From assembly GCA_021154325.1 (NCBI GenBank), contig JAJKIR010000106.1, forward strand, positions 1-34,167: a stretch of DNA of 34,167 nt, written 5' to 3'. The stretch is from Gemmatimonas sp. (GTDB lineage: Bacteria; Gemmatimonadota; Gemmatimonadetes; Gemmatimonadales; Gemmatimonadaceae). The position numbers were made by a program, and so were the translations under genes. The notes beneath the pieces were generated by a model, which was not told the origin of the DNA, did no database searches, and saw nothing but the letters and a program-made list of their open reading frames with translations. Positions 1 through 7,649 of the stretch are shown here, piece by piece. The stretch's first letter is position 1. Each line of letters opens with the position of its first letter.

Positions 1-258
1 CCACAGGCGCGTGAGATCATCCGTCGATTGGCGAAGGTGCCCAACCAGAACAGTGCTGCCGGCGCTGCAGCCCGGGTCTATCTCGGCATCGGTGATACCG
101 CCCAGGCGCTGACGATGCTCGAGCGTGCAGCGACGCAGCACGACATGTCGTTCAGCACGGAAGTTCTGGCCGAGCCGTTCTTCGATCCCATCCGCCATTC
201 GCCGCGCTTCGCGGCCGTGGTCGCACGCGTCGGCCTCGACAAGCGGCTGCTGCAGTAG
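1..258 (+). CDS. C-terminal end of a TPR-like protein (5' truncated)
   Basis: The reading frame is open from base 1 with no start codon that must be used, so this is the last 85 codons of a larger protein that begins outside the window. The visible part has an alanine-rich helix pair of tetratricopeptide type (Y-L-G-I-G-D-T-A-Q-A-L-T-M-L-E-R-A) followed by an F-F-D-P-I-R-x-S-P-R-F segment. That ending is common at the C-termini of TPR proteins, including TPR-tailed Ser/Thr kinases and transcriptional regulators. The catalytic or DNA-binding part, if any, is not visible, so the function cannot be stated. The stop codon is followed two bases later by the reading frame of the next gene. Confidence 0.6.
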   Translation, partial: PQAREIIRRLAKVPNQNSAAGAAARVYLGIGDTAQALTMLERAATQHDMSFSTEVLAEPFFDPIRHSPRFAAVVARVGLDKRLLQ

Positions 259-296
259 CGTTGCGACGTCGCGCGAATCCGATCGTCATTCGCAGG

Positions 297-986
297 ATGA
301 CCGTCTGCTCAGCTAGACTTTCGCGGCGCGGTTCGCGCCTCCCGCTGGCGGCGATTGCCCTGGTTCTCGCCGCCTGCACGCGGCCCCGCATCCCAATCGT
401 GGCTTCGCCCACGCCCGCGCCTACCCAGCGGACGTCGCGCAATCCCTCGACCAGTAGCGGCAATTCGTCCGGCTCCACCGTTCCGCTTGCGACGGCGGCG
501 GTACTCGGCGAGTCAGCGGAAGCCGACGTCGAGTACGTGCGCTCTCGTCGGCTGCAATTGCCCGTAGCTGGAATTCATTCAGATCAACTCGCGGACTCGT
601 TCGAGGAGCCACGGGACGGAACGCGTCGCCACCGCGCCATCGACATTCTGGCGCCGCGCGGCACGCCCGTACTGGCGGCGGACGACGGGCACGTGCTCCG
701 CGTGAGTTGGAACAGCGCCGGCGGAAACACGGTGTACGCGACCGACGTGGAAGGCCGGATCGTCTATTACTACGCGCATCTCGACCACTACCGCGAGTCG
801 CTGGCGGCGGGCATGCCGCTCGCCAAGGGCGACACGATCGGATTCGTCGGCACGACGGGGAATGCGCCGAAAGACATCCCGCATCTCCACTTCCAGATCA
901 TGCGGATGCCGCACGACGGCAAGTACTGGAATGGCGAGCCGATCAATCCGTTTGCCATCCTGCGCGGCGAGGCAGAGCGGCCTTAA
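297..986 (+). CDS. M23-family peptidase, lipoprotein
   Basis: Predicted cell-envelope zinc endopeptidase of the LytM/M23 family, which cleaves peptidoglycan cross-bridges or, if inactive, regulates amidases. With the ATG at 297 the protein has 229 residues. It starts with a basic N-terminus and a hydrophobic stretch ending in a lipobox (L-A-A-C, Cys27), then a Ser/Thr/Pro-rich linker to about residue 65. The M23 domain covers roughly residues 90-225, with the metal ligands H112-x3-D116 and the H196-x-H198 motif, plus H161 in Y-A-H-L-D. All catalytic ligands are present, so it should be active. A TTG at 261 would add 12 residues before the signal and is less likely. It is followed 10 bases later by the YhbY gene. 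Confidence 0.85.
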   Translation: MTVCSARLSRRGSRLPLAAIALVLAACTRPRIPIVASPTPAPTQRTSRNPSTSSGNSSGSTVPLATAAVLGESAEADVEYVRSRRLQLPVAGIHSDQLADSFEEPRDGTRRHRAIDILAPRGTPVLAADDGHVLRVSWNSAGGNTVYATDVEGRIVYYYAHLDHYRESLAAGMPLAKGDTIGFVGTTGNAPKDIPHLHFQIMRMPHDGKYWNGEPINPFAILRGEAERP

Positions 987-996
987 GTTTCGGGCC

Positions 997-1284
997 ATGT
1001 TGTCGTCCAAGGCGCGCGCCGCTCTGCGAAAGGAAGCGCACCATCTTGCGGTCACGGTTCACGTCGGGCATCAGGGCGTCACGGATGCCGTGCGCCAGTC
1101 GCTGGAGGACGCGATGCGTACGCGCGAGCTGGTGAAGATTCAGTTCTCGCGCAACGACGACGTCAGCGTCAAGGACGCGGCGAACGATCTCGCTCGGGCG
1201 ATGGTGGCGGACGTGGTGCAGGTCATCGGCCGCACGGCGACGTTGTACCGGGAACTTCCGGAGCTCGAAAACGGTGAACGGTGA
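997..1284 (+). CDS. yhbY: YhbY/CRM-domain RNA-binding protein
   Basis: A 95-residue single-domain protein of the YhbY (CRM) family, whose members bind pre-50S ribosomal particles. The sequence has the family signature throughout: an N-terminal L-R-K-E-A-H-H-L segment, V-H-V-G-H-Q-G-V-T, the E-L-V-K-I-Q-F core strand and a C-terminal V-Q-V-I-G-R-x-x-x-L-Y-R. The length is usual for the bacterial family. The ATG at 997 is preferred because the frame upstream reads through the M23 gene. The stop codon (1282-1284) lies inside the left arm of an iterated-word hairpin, so the last residues E-N-G-E-R are encoded by the repeat. Confidence 0.9.
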   Translation: MLSSKARAALRKEAHHLAVTVHVGHQGVTDAVRQSLEDAMRTRELVKIQFSRNDDVSVKDAANDLARAMVADVVQVIGRTATLYRELPELENGER

Positions 1285-1316
1285 ACGGTGAACTGTGCAC
1301 CGTGCACGGTCCACCG
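1271..1316. repeat. Iterated GGTGAAC-word imperfect hairpin
   Basis: The word GGTGAAC is repeated three times from 1273, followed by a related reverse-complement arm. Bases 1272-1290 pair with 1298-1316 at 16 of 19 positions, leaving a 7-base loop. The YhbY stop codon is inside the left arm. Both flanking genes are on the plus strand, so this may terminate or attenuate transcription between yhbY and the ferredoxin gene. Confidence 0.7.
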
Positions 1317-1353
1317 CCCTTCAGCATTCCAAAGCCGCGATTATCTTAGGCCC

Positions 1354-1617
1354 ATGCCCTACGTCATCACCGAAGCCTGCGTCGGCGTCAAGGACAAGGC
1401 GTGCGTCGACGTCTGTCCCGTCGACTGCATTTACGAAGGCGACCAGCAGCTCTTCATCCACCCCGACGAGTGCATCGATTGCGGCGCCTGTGAGCCGGAG
1501 TGCCCGGTGACCGCGATCTTCCCCGAAGAGGATGTGCCGGGGAACATGAAGCAGTTCGTGCAGATCAATCGGGACGTCTTCAAGAGCGAAACCCCGCCCG
1601 GACGGCCTTCACGGTAG
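1354..1617 (+). CDS. fdxA: 7Fe ferredoxin (FdxA-like)
   Basis: Small cytoplasmic electron carrier of 87 residues. Cysteines sit at 9, 17, 21, 25, 40, 43, 46 and 50. This matches the Azotobacter FdI/FdxA arrangement, in which C9, C17 and C50 would hold a [3Fe-4S] cluster and C21, C40, C43 and C46 a [4Fe-4S] cluster, with C25 free. The region after residue 51 is short, as in FdxA of many aerobes. The ATG at 1354 is chosen because the M-P-Y-V-I-T start is the family start; the longer frame from 1288 runs through a repeat. The gene ends exactly where an AGAGAGT-word hairpin begins. Redox partners are not visible in the window. Confidence 0.92.
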   Translation: MPYVITEACVGVKDKACVDVCPVDCIYEGDQQLFIHPDECIDCGACEPECPVTAIFPEEDVPGNMKQFVQINRDVFKSETPPGRPSR

Positions 1618-1618
1618 A

Positions 1619-1706
1619 CAGTAGAGAGTGGAGAGTAGAGAGCAGAGAGTGAACGGCTGGGCAGTTACTCTCCTACTCTCTACTCTCTACTCTCTACTCT
1701 CTACTC
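1619..1706. repeat. Iterated AGAGAGTA-word hairpin between convergent genes
   Basis: A purine-rich arm of repeated GAGAGTA/GAGAGTG words (about 1620-1654) is followed by a short GC spacer and an arm of repeated TACTCTC words (about 1664-1706), its imperfect reverse complement. It separates two converging genes. The ferredoxin stop (1615-1617) abuts it, and the stop codon of the minus-strand gene (1694-1696) lies inside the right arm. Likely a bidirectional terminator, by position and structure only. Confidence 0.75.
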
Positions 1707-2317
1707 GTCCACCACTGCTTCACCACGAATAGCACCGTGAGCACCGCGTATTGGAGAAAGGTGCTCACCTCACTCCGCCATGCTTCGGGCCAGTCATGCG
1801 GGCCGTCGGTGGGCGTTGACGGAGGCCGCGGAATCCAGCGCGGCGTCGACTGCTTGTACGCGAGGTACTCGGCGCCGAAGATCGATTCGAGCACGCCTTC
1901 CTCGTAGCGCACGATGAGCGAATACTCAATGGCGAAGATCACGATCGCCAGCGGCAGGAACCAGTATACGCCGGAGATGATCGTGAAGCCCGTCCAGATG
2001 AGAAAGTTCCCCACGTAGAGCGGGTTCCGCACCCAGGCGAAAATCCCGTAGGTCACGAGACGCTGCACGGTGCGCGAGCGGCGGCGCGTCACCGTGCCGG
2101 CAGCGGCCACTCCCGCGAGACGTATCCACTCGCCGGCGATCACGACGATCGCGCCGACGATCCACGCAGCCGTGGACATCCGCCCCGGCACGAGGAGCGG
2201 CACGCCAATGAAGAGCACCGGCAGCCAGCTCCGGTTGCGGAAGAGCAGGGCGCCGATGCGCGCGCTGCGCGTCTGCTCGGCCGCTGAGAGCGGAGGGGCC
2301 GCATTCGGCGATGACAT
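1694..2317 (-). CDS. Isoprenylcysteine carboxyl methyltransferase-like membrane protein
   Basis: A 207-residue integral membrane protein of the ICMT/PEMT superfamily, which uses S-adenosylmethionine to methylate membrane-facing substrates. Four or five hydrophobic segments are visible. The diagnostic C-terminal region has V-R-N-P-L-Y-V-G-N-F followed by a hydrophobic helix and then R-Y-E-E-x-x-L-x-x-x-F-G-x-x-Y-x-x-Y, the cofactor-binding pattern of the family. In bacteria the substrate is usually unknown, as protein prenylation is absent. It is the last gene of a five-gene minus-strand run, 9 bases after the alpha/beta hydrolase. Its last codons (T-S-R-E-stop) are read from the AGAGAGTA repeat, so the natural C-terminus may have been replaced by repeat sequence. 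Confidence 0.82.
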   Translation of the reverse strand: MSSPNAAPPLSAAEQTRSARIGALLFRNRSWLPVLFIGVPLLVPGRMSTAAWIVGAIVVIAGEWIRLAGVAAAGTVTRRRSRTVQRLVTYGIFAWVRNPLYVGNFLIWTGFTIISGVYWFLPLAIVIFAIEYSLIVRYEEGVLESIFGAEYLAYKQSTPRWIPRPPSTPTDGPHDWPEAWRSEVSTFLQYAVLTVLFVVKQWWTSRE

Positions 2318-2326
2318 GACTACAAC

Positions 2327-3142
2327 CTAATGGAGCACGATGCCGTGCAACCGGAGCGTCGAGTCGCGAAGGAATTCGCTCAACACCGCCGTGAACGCGG
2401 CCGGCGCTTCGAGGTTGCTGAGGTGGCCGGCGCGCGCGAGGATCTCGAGCCGGCTTCCGAGCACCGCGTCGTTCATCGCTCGCGCGTCCTTCGGCGGTGT
2501 GATGACATCCTCCTCGCCGGCGATGAAGAGCGTCGGTACCGAGATCGTGCCGAGTGTCGCCGTCGAATCTGGCCGCGCGATCATCGCCTCGAGCGCACCC
2601 ACGATGCCATCCACTGTTGCGCTCTCGGCAATCGTGCGCGCTGTCGCTTCGACTTCGGGGCGACGCTCGCGCGTCGTCTTCCCCAGGAGTCCGACCAGCT
2701 GCCGATCGGCGACGGCGAGCACGCCTTCGGAGCGCGCAACTGCGATCAGTGCGCGGCGCCGCTCGATGGTTTCGGGAGAGTCGGCTCCGGCCCGCGTGTC
2801 GGCGAGCACGAGCGCTCGCACGCGCTGGGGCGCGCGACGCCAGAGCGCGAAGGCCACGTAACCGCCCATCGAGAGCCCGACGACCGTCGCGCGGTCGATT
2901 CCGGCGTGATCGAGTATCGCAACGATGTCGTCCGCATAACGATCCATCGTGAACGGAGCGGAGCTCGGCGATTCGCCGAAGCCGCGCGTGTCGATCGTGA
3001 GGCAGCGCCACTCCGCTGCGAGCGCGCTCGTCTGCGGGGCCCACATCGTGCGGTTCAGCGGAAAGGCGTGGAGAAACACCACGGGCTCGCCATGCCCGAT
3101 GTCATCGTACGCGATCCGCGCGCTGTCAACCGCTGCGATCAT
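2327..3142 (-). CDS. Alpha/beta-fold hydrolase
   Basis: A 271-residue cytoplasmic serine hydrolase of the alpha/beta fold. The oxyanion-hole strand reads V-V-F-L-H-A-F-P, the nucleophile elbow is G-L-S91-M-G-G, the acid is D212 in A-G-E-E-D-V-I-T-P and the catalytic histidine is H240 in A-G-H-L-S. The overall layout resembles 3-oxoadipate enol-lactonase and RutD-like hydrolases, but no substrate can be assigned. It lies 19 bases after the thioesterase gene and 9 bases before the ICMT-like gene, so the three are likely cotranscribed. No signal peptide is seen. Confidence 0.88.
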   Translation of the reverse strand: MIAAVDSARIAYDDIGHGEPVVFLHAFPLNRTMWAPQTSALAAEWRCLTIDTRGFGESPSSAPFTMDRYADDIVAILDHAGIDRATVVGLSMGGYVAFALWRRAPQRVRALVLADTRAGADSPETIERRRALIAVARSEGVLAVADRQLVGLLGKTTRERRPEVEATARTIAESATVDGIVGALEAMIARPDSTATLGTISVPTLFIAGEEDVITPPKDARAMNDAVLGSRLEILARAGHLSNLEAPAAFTAVLSEFLRDSTLRLHGIVLH

Positions 3143-3161
3143 CGCTGCGTCGCGCTCCTCG

Positions 3162-3575
3162 TCACTCCGAGTCTGGCCACTGCGGCAGCATCTGGCGCCA
3201 CGGGTCAGGCACGCGCACCGGCCGGCCGTCGTGGCCGATCGTGACGAACACGATGTTGGCGCGCGCGACGAGCGTACCCGAGCCCACCTTCAACGCCTCC
3301 TGACGCACGATGTAGCTCGTGTTTCGGACCGCGAGCAGGCCCGAGCGAATGAGCAGATCCTCACCAGGAAGCGATTGCGCGAGATAATCGATGTCAACGT
3401 GGCGTACGACGGAGAAGACCGGCTGCTTCGTCCACTGCTTCACATCAATCTGCGGCTCGAGCAGCGCCCACCGTGCCCGCTCGAGAAAGTTCAGCATCGT
3501 CGCATGATTGAGATGCCCCAGCATGTCGCAGTCGGTCGGATAGATGTGAAACTGCACCTCGGCGAGCGTCGACAT
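3162..3575 (-). CDS. Acyl-CoA thioesterase, 4HBT hotdog fold
   Basis: A 137-residue hotdog-fold thioesterase of the 4-hydroxybenzoyl-CoA thioesterase/YbgC group, which hydrolyses acyl-CoA thioesters. The N-terminal signature Y-P-T-D-C-D17-M-L-G-H-L-N-H carries the expected catalytic acid and G-H-x-N loop, followed by the long helix L-N-F-L-E-R-A-R-W. The ATG at 3575 places this motif near residue 12, as is usual; a GTG at 3611 would add 12 residues with no family support. It sits 51 bases downstream of the ACC-deaminase-like gene and 19 bases upstream of the hydrolase. The substrate is unknown. Confidence 0.85.
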   Translation of the reverse strand: MSTLAEVQFHIYPTDCDMLGHLNHATMLNFLERARWALLEPQIDVKQWTKQPVFSVVRHVDIDYLAQSLPGEDLLIRSGLLAVRNTSYIVRQEALKVGSGTLVARANIVFVTIGHDGRPVRVPDPWRQMLPQWPDSE

Positions 3576-3626
3576 GTCTCCATCGCAGGAAGGGGTCGCG
3601 AACGATGGCACCGGCGGCGATCGATA

Positions 3627-4598
3627 TCAACGAGCCATCCATCGCCCATCGAAGGAGAGCCAGAAGAGCGTCGTTCCCCGTTGCTCATTCGCGAGCATCA
3701 CTGCCGCGGCGAGTGTCTTGGCTCCGTACGTCGGATCCACGACAATGCCGATTCGCTCCAGACAATCGGCTGCAACGCGGTCTCCTACCGTGGTCGACCG
3801 CCCGTAAGCGCCGCCGAAGAAGTCGTGCACGAGTCGCACGTTGTGCGCGCCCGGTTGCGGTATACTCGCGCCCGTAACGCGCTCGATCAGGCGCGCCGTG
3901 CGCGACATGAGAGCTCGCACGTGGCGGCGATTGGCGACGACGCGCGGTACCACGCGCACTGCCACGATCTCGGTCGCGACATTCCCGATCGCGAGCCCCA
4001 GGGCGAGCCCCGCGACGGTGCCGCCAGTGCCCAGTGGCACGACGACGCGATCCGGATGCGGAAGAACGCCTTCGTCGATCTGCTTCGCGAGCTCGAGCGC
4101 TGCGTTCACCTGCCCAAGCACACCGAGAGGCGAGCTGCCGCCGGCGGGCACCCAGTGCGCGCCGCGAAGTCGCGCGACGAATGCGCGCCCGTACGCGCCG
4201 ACGACCGTGCGGGACAGCCCCGATTCGCCCGTCTCCTCGCTCGTCCGGGCCGCGACCCGATGCGCGGCCGGGTTCATCTCCTGACGCCAGCGAAAGCATC
4301 GCACGCGCGCGCCGAGCTGCCGCGCGTAGATCGCGGTCGCGAGAGCATGCGTCGAACCGGCCGCGCCCACGGTGACGACGGTGTCTCCGGCCACGACGCC
4401 GCCTAAGAGAAGCTCCAGCGCGCGGACCTTGTTCCCGCCTAACGGTTCAGCGTTCAGGTCCTCACGCTTGAGCCAGAGTCCCGCCGCCAACGTTTCGGCT
4501 GAGGTCACCGGCGAGGGGAATCGCCCCAGCTTCGCCCGCGGGAACCGCCGCAGCGCCGGAAATCGCTCGAAGAGTGGCAGGTCGGCCGGCGTCGCCAT
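3627..4598 (-). CDS. PLP-dependent ACC deaminase / D-cysteine desulfhydrase-like enzyme
   Basis: A 323-residue fold-type II pyridoxal-phosphate enzyme. The N-terminal half contains the lysine motif L-K-R-E-D-L and then G-G-N-K-V-R-A-L-E, where the lysine should form the PLP Schiff base. The glycine-rich phosphate-binding loop is P-L-G-T-G-G-T-V-A-G, and V-D-P-T-Y-G-A-K-T matches the C-terminal signature of the family. Known members are 1-aminocyclopropane-1-carboxylate deaminase and D-cysteine desulfhydrase; sequence alone does not separate these. The ATG at 4598 overlaps the stop of the upstream transporter gene by one base (TGATG), which decides the start and suggests translational coupling. 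Confidence 0.85.
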   Translation of the reverse strand: MATPADLPLFERFPALRRFPRAKLGRFPSPVTSAETLAAGLWLKREDLNAEPLGGNKVRALELLLGGVVAGDTVVTVGAAGSTHALATAIYARQLGARVRCFRWRQEMNPAAHRVAARTSEETGESGLSRTVVGAYGRAFVARLRGAHWVPAGGSSPLGVLGQVNAALELAKQIDEGVLPHPDRVVVPLGTGGTVAGLALGLAIGNVATEIVAVRVVPRVVANRRHVRALMSRTARLIERVTGASIPQPGAHNVRLVHDFFGGAYGRSTTVGDRVAADCLERIGIVVDPTYGAKTLAAAVMLANEQRGTTLFWLSFDGRWMAR

Positions 4599-5857
4599 CA
4601 GGCGGGCGCGGCGTCCTTCGCTGGGTCCTCGTTCGTCACCGAGACGTTCTCGCCCACGACCCCTTCGACGTACAGCATTTTCACCGCGACCAGCACCGCG
4701 GCGAGCAGCGGCACGGCGCACATCAGACCGATGAATCCGAACAGCAGTGCCATCAACGCCTGCGAGAGGATGGTCAACGCCGGCGGCACGTCGACGCCGC
4801 CTTTCATCAACAGCGGAATGAGTAGATGGTTCTCAGCGAACTGAATTCCCCAGAATGCGAATGCGACATAGAGCGCCTTCTCGGGCGAATCGAGGAAGCC
4901 CATCGCGATCGCGGGCAGCGCGCTGAGGATTGGACCGACCGTCGGAATGAACTCGAATAGGCCGGCGAGAATGCCGAGCGCGAACGCGGCCTTCACGCGC
5001 AGCACCAGCAGCACAATCGTGGTCACGCTGCCGATGGCGACCATCGCGATGAGCTGCGTCACGAGCCAGCGGCGGAGGGTGTTCGCCATCGCAGTGAGCA
5101 CCTCGCCCGCGCGGCCTCTCGCCCGCATTGGAAAGAGCGCGATGACGCCGCGATGGTAGAGCTCCGGGTCGGCGCCGATGTAGATCGCGAGGAAGATGAT
5201 GATCAACACGCCGCCAAGCGCAGCGAACGTCGATGAGAGAAATGGAAACAGATATCGACTCGCGCCGCTCAGCTGCTTGCTCATCCGCTCGCGGAGTGGC
5301 GACGACGTCGTATCCGCGGTGGTCGTCGCGGGCGGTGTGGTCGAGGCGCCACCGGTCGTCTCCGCGGAGTCGCGTCGTGCGGGCGTGCCCGCTGGACCGA
5401 GCACGCTTCCGAGCAGGCCGCTGTTGTGCCGGCTCGCCCAAGCCTCGAGGCGATCGATGGACTCCGGAAGCCGGCGTCGGAGCTCGACCGCCTGGGAACG
5501 GATCGTTGGCGCCACCCACGCCCCGAAGCCGACCAAGAGCCCGATAAACGAGAGTACCACGAGGGCCGCACCGACTCCTCGTGGGATTCGCCATCGGGTG
5601 AGATGGTCGACGCCACTGGAGACGGCGAGCCCGAAGAGAATGCCGATGAACGCGGTGAGAAAGAGCGCGTTGGCGAACCAGAGGAGCCGCAGGCCGAGGT
5701 ACATCGCCATCACGAGTGCAGCCGTGCGCAGGATGTCCTTGCTGCGCCATCCGACGGCCCGCCGTCGGCGGTCGCGCGCCGGGTCGGCCAGGACCCTGAC
5801 TGGGGCCGCCGCCGGACGAGATAGGTCGGGGGGTTCTCTACGAGCAGGTTCTGTCAT
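4598..5857 (-). CDS. AI-2E/PerM-family membrane transporter
   Basis: A 419-residue polytopic membrane protein of the AI-2E transporter (UPF0118, PerM) family. A basic N-terminal cytoplasmic stretch of about 50 residues is followed by paired hydrophobic segments. An extracytoplasmic region of about 100 residues contains an unusual Ser/Thr/Pro/Ala-rich low-complexity insert near residues 160-195. The typical C-terminal block comes last (F-E-F-I-P-T-V-G-P, then an N-H-L-L-I-P segment). Family members have been linked to autoinducer-2 export and to Na+/H+ exchange, so the substrate here is open. It is the first gene of the five-gene minus run. The ATG at 5857 is preferred over an upstream TTG at 5875. 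Confidence 0.85.
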   Translation of the reverse strand: MTEPARREPPDLSRPAAAPVRVLADPARDRRRRAVGWRSKDILRTAALVMAMYLGLRLLWFANALFLTAFIGILFGLAVSSGVDHLTRWRIPRGVGAALVVLSFIGLLVGFGAWVAPTIRSQAVELRRRLPESIDRLEAWASRHNSGLLGSVLGPAGTPARRDSAETTGGASTTPPATTTADTTSSPLRERMSKQLSGASRYLFPFLSSTFAALGGVLIIIFLAIYIGADPELYHRGVIALFPMRARGRAGEVLTAMANTLRRWLVTQLIAMVAIGSVTTIVLLVLRVKAAFALGILAGLFEFIPTVGPILSALPAIAMGFLDSPEKALYVAFAFWGIQFAENHLLIPLLMKGGVDVPPALTILSQALMALLFGFIGLMCAVPLLAAVLVAVKMLYVEGVVGENVSVTNEDPAKDAAPA

Positions 5858-5936
5858 TGACGCTCGACGGGGCAAGGGAAGTGCCCGTTCGGTTTTGCTC
5901 GGCCGCTACATTTGACTCCGAACCTCACCGCATACG

Positions 5937-7076
5937 ATGGCGCATCAGGCGATCTACCTCGACACCGCTCAGGACACATCCCGCTTCCTCCGCTCGATCG
6001 CGGACGTCGATCTACTCGCTATCGATACCGAAGGCGCCAGCTTTCATCGCTTCGTCGACCGAATCTATCTCCTGCAGCTCTCGACGCGCGATCGATCCGC
6101 GATCATCGATCCGCTTCCGATCGGCACGCCGGAGGAGTTAGGCGCACTCCTCGAGAGCCCGAAGGTGCAAGTCGTCTTCCACGACGCCGACTATGATCTG
6201 CGACTGCTGCATCAGGATTATGGCTGGCAGGTGCGGAACATCTTCGACACCCGTGTCGCCGCGCAGATCCTCGGCATTCGCGCGTTCGGTCTCGCCGCGC
6301 TGCTCGAGAAGTACTTCGGCGTGAAGCTCGACAAGAAGCACCAGCGGGCCGATTGGTCGATGCGCCCTCTGACGCGGGACATGCTCGACTACGCGGCACA
6401 GGACACCATGCACCTGCTCGCGCTGCGGGATCGACTCGCCGATGAGCTGAAGAGGGCGGGAAGATGGGAATGGGCGCGCGAGGAATTCGCGCTCCTCGAG
6501 ACGACGCGATGGGACGCGGATGACGCTGCGAACGCATTTCTTCGAATGAAGGGCGCGCGAGACCTGAACCGGCGCGAGCTCGCGATTCTCCGCGAGCTCG
6601 TGTCGTGGCGCGACGACGTGGCGCGAAAGGCCGACCGCGCCACGTTCCGCGTCCTCGGCAACGAGCCGCTTCTCGAGATCGTGCGGCTGAAGCCGAGCAC
6701 TCGTGAGGCGCTGGGCGCCATCAAGGGAATGCCTCGTTCTCTACTCGACCGAGCGGCGAACGATCTGCTCGAGGCCGTGAGGCGCGGGCTCGCTCTGCCC
6801 GACGCGGAGCTGCCGCGCTTTCCAAAACCACTGCGGTGGGAGCGCGATCCCGACTTCGACGCCCGCGCCTCGGCTCTCCGCACGGTGCGAGATGCCGCGG
6901 CGGCCCGACTGGACATGGATCCGGGCGTCCTCTGCTCGCGCGATCGCCTCGAAGCAGTCGCCCGCCGCAACCCGCAGACGATGGACGAGCTGCGCGAGAT
7001 CCCAGAGTTGCGCCGCTGGCAGATCGAGGAGCTAGGACCGGAATTTCTAACTCAGTTATCAGCTATCAGTCGATAG
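5937..7076 (+). CDS. rnd: Ribonuclease D
   Basis: A 379-residue 3'-5' exoribonuclease of the DEDD family, acting on tRNA and other small-RNA 3' ends. All three exonuclease motifs are visible: Exo I D30-T-E32, Exo II in F-H-D-A-D-Y-D87-L-R-L-L, and Exo III Y152-A-A-Q-D156. An HRDC-type helical domain follows (about residues 205-290), then a second, less clear helical region, as in RNase D. Exo I continues with G-A-S-F-H-R-F rather than the F-M-R of the E. coli enzyme. The ATG at 5937 is 79 bases from the divergent transporter start. The last codons (L-T-Q-L-S-A-I-S-R-stop) are encoded by a TTATCAG-word hairpin. Confidence 0.92.
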   Translation: MAHQAIYLDTAQDTSRFLRSIADVDLLAIDTEGASFHRFVDRIYLLQLSTRDRSAIIDPLPIGTPEELGALLESPKVQVVFHDADYDLRLLHQDYGWQVRNIFDTRVAAQILGIRAFGLAALLEKYFGVKLDKKHQRADWSMRPLTRDMLDYAAQDTMHLLALRDRLADELKRAGRWEWAREEFALLETTRWDADDAANAFLRMKGARDLNRRELAILRELVSWRDDVARKADRATFRVLGNEPLLEIVRLKPSTREALGAIKGMPRSLLDRAANDLLEAVRRGLALPDAELPRFPKPLRWERDPDFDARASALRTVRDAAAARLDMDPGVLCSRDRLEAVARRNPQTMDELREIPELRRWQIEELGPEFLTQLSAISR

Positions 7077-7172
7077 TTATCAGGGAGTTCGGAACGAAGC
7101 GTTTGATAGATGAACGCTTCGTTCTTTGCTCCCTGATAACTATTGACTGATAACTACGGACTGCAGTTATGG
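7046..7172. repeat. Long composite hairpin of TTATCAG words between convergent genes
   Basis: An inner perfect 12-base stem pairs 7092-7103 with 7113-7124 around a 9-base loop. An outer stem pairs 7068-7087 with 7129-7148 at 19 of 20 positions. The flanks on both sides continue with variants of the word AGTTATCAG / CTGATAACT. The rnd stop codon (7074-7076) is inside the outer left arm. It separates rnd from a convergent gene whose stop is at 7180-7182. There is no long U tract, but the stem is very stable, so bidirectional termination or mRNA 3'-end protection is plausible. Confidence 0.85.
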
Positions 7173-7179
7173 ACTGCCC

Positions 7180-7593
7180 TTAAAGTCCCATGTAAGCGCG
7201 AACGCGCGGCTCGATACGCTCGGGTGTCCAGTATGGCGACCAGACCAGATTCAGCTCGACGTCGCCAGCGCCGGGCAGCGCCCGCAGCACCTGCTCCACG
7301 TCGGTCATGATCTGCGGACCCGCCGGACAACCCGGCGAGGTAAGCGTCATGTCCACGTGGATGTCATTCGTGGGGTTCACCGCGATGTCGTAGACCAATC
7401 CGAGATCGACAATGTTGAGACCGAGCTCGGGATCCTTCACCTTGCGCAACGCGAGCTTCACCTGGTCGGCGCTGATCGACTCGTTGCCCGCGGCGCTGCC
7501 CGGCGCTTCGTTAGGCGGCGCGGCCGGGCACCCGTCCTCGGCCTCGGGAATCGCGGCGTTCGCCGCGCTCGGTATCTTGTCGTCGTCGCTCAT
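7180..7593 (-). CDS. MIP18/DUF59-type metal-sulfur cluster assembly factor
   Basis: A 137-residue protein with an acidic, disordered N-terminus (about residues 1-40) and a C-terminal DUF59 domain. It has the family hallmarks D-P-E-L-G-L-N-I-V-D-L-G-L-V-Y and M-T-L-T-S-P-G-C89-P, where the cysteine is the conserved reactive residue. Proteins of this group (SufT, PaaD, the N-domain of Mrp-type carriers) help deliver Fe-S clusters. Two ATGs are possible; the second (7593) has a GGAG eight bases upstream and is preferred over 7599. No suf genes are nearby. It lies 56 bases after the DUF2156 gene on the same strand. Confidence 0.87.
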   Translation of the reverse strand: MSDDDKIPSAANAAIPEAEDGCPAAPPNEAPGSAAGNESISADQVKLALRKVKDPELGLNIVDLGLVYDIAVNPTNDIHVDMTLTSPGCPAGPQIMTDVEQVLRALPGAGDVELNLVWSPYWTPERIEPRVRAYMGL

Positions 7594-7649
7594 AGTCATC
7601 GCTCCGTTCGTGCAAGATCGCCCGCTCGCGCGCGGCCGAGCAAGTCTGC

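Noticed and set aside
1619..1706. CRISPR-like or microsatellite array
   Set aside because: Units are short, without unique spacers, and the two halves are reverse complements; it is a hairpin of iterated words.
1926..3044. Open frame of 372 codons on the minus strand
   Set aside because: It is frame-shifted over the alpha/beta hydrolase and methyltransferase genes and is Arg/His-rich without domains.
2949..4406. Open frame of 485 codons on the plus strand
   Set aside because: It runs antisense to the thioesterase and PLP enzyme, with Arg/His/Ala-rich composition typical of a shadow frame in GC-rich DNA and no recognisable domain.
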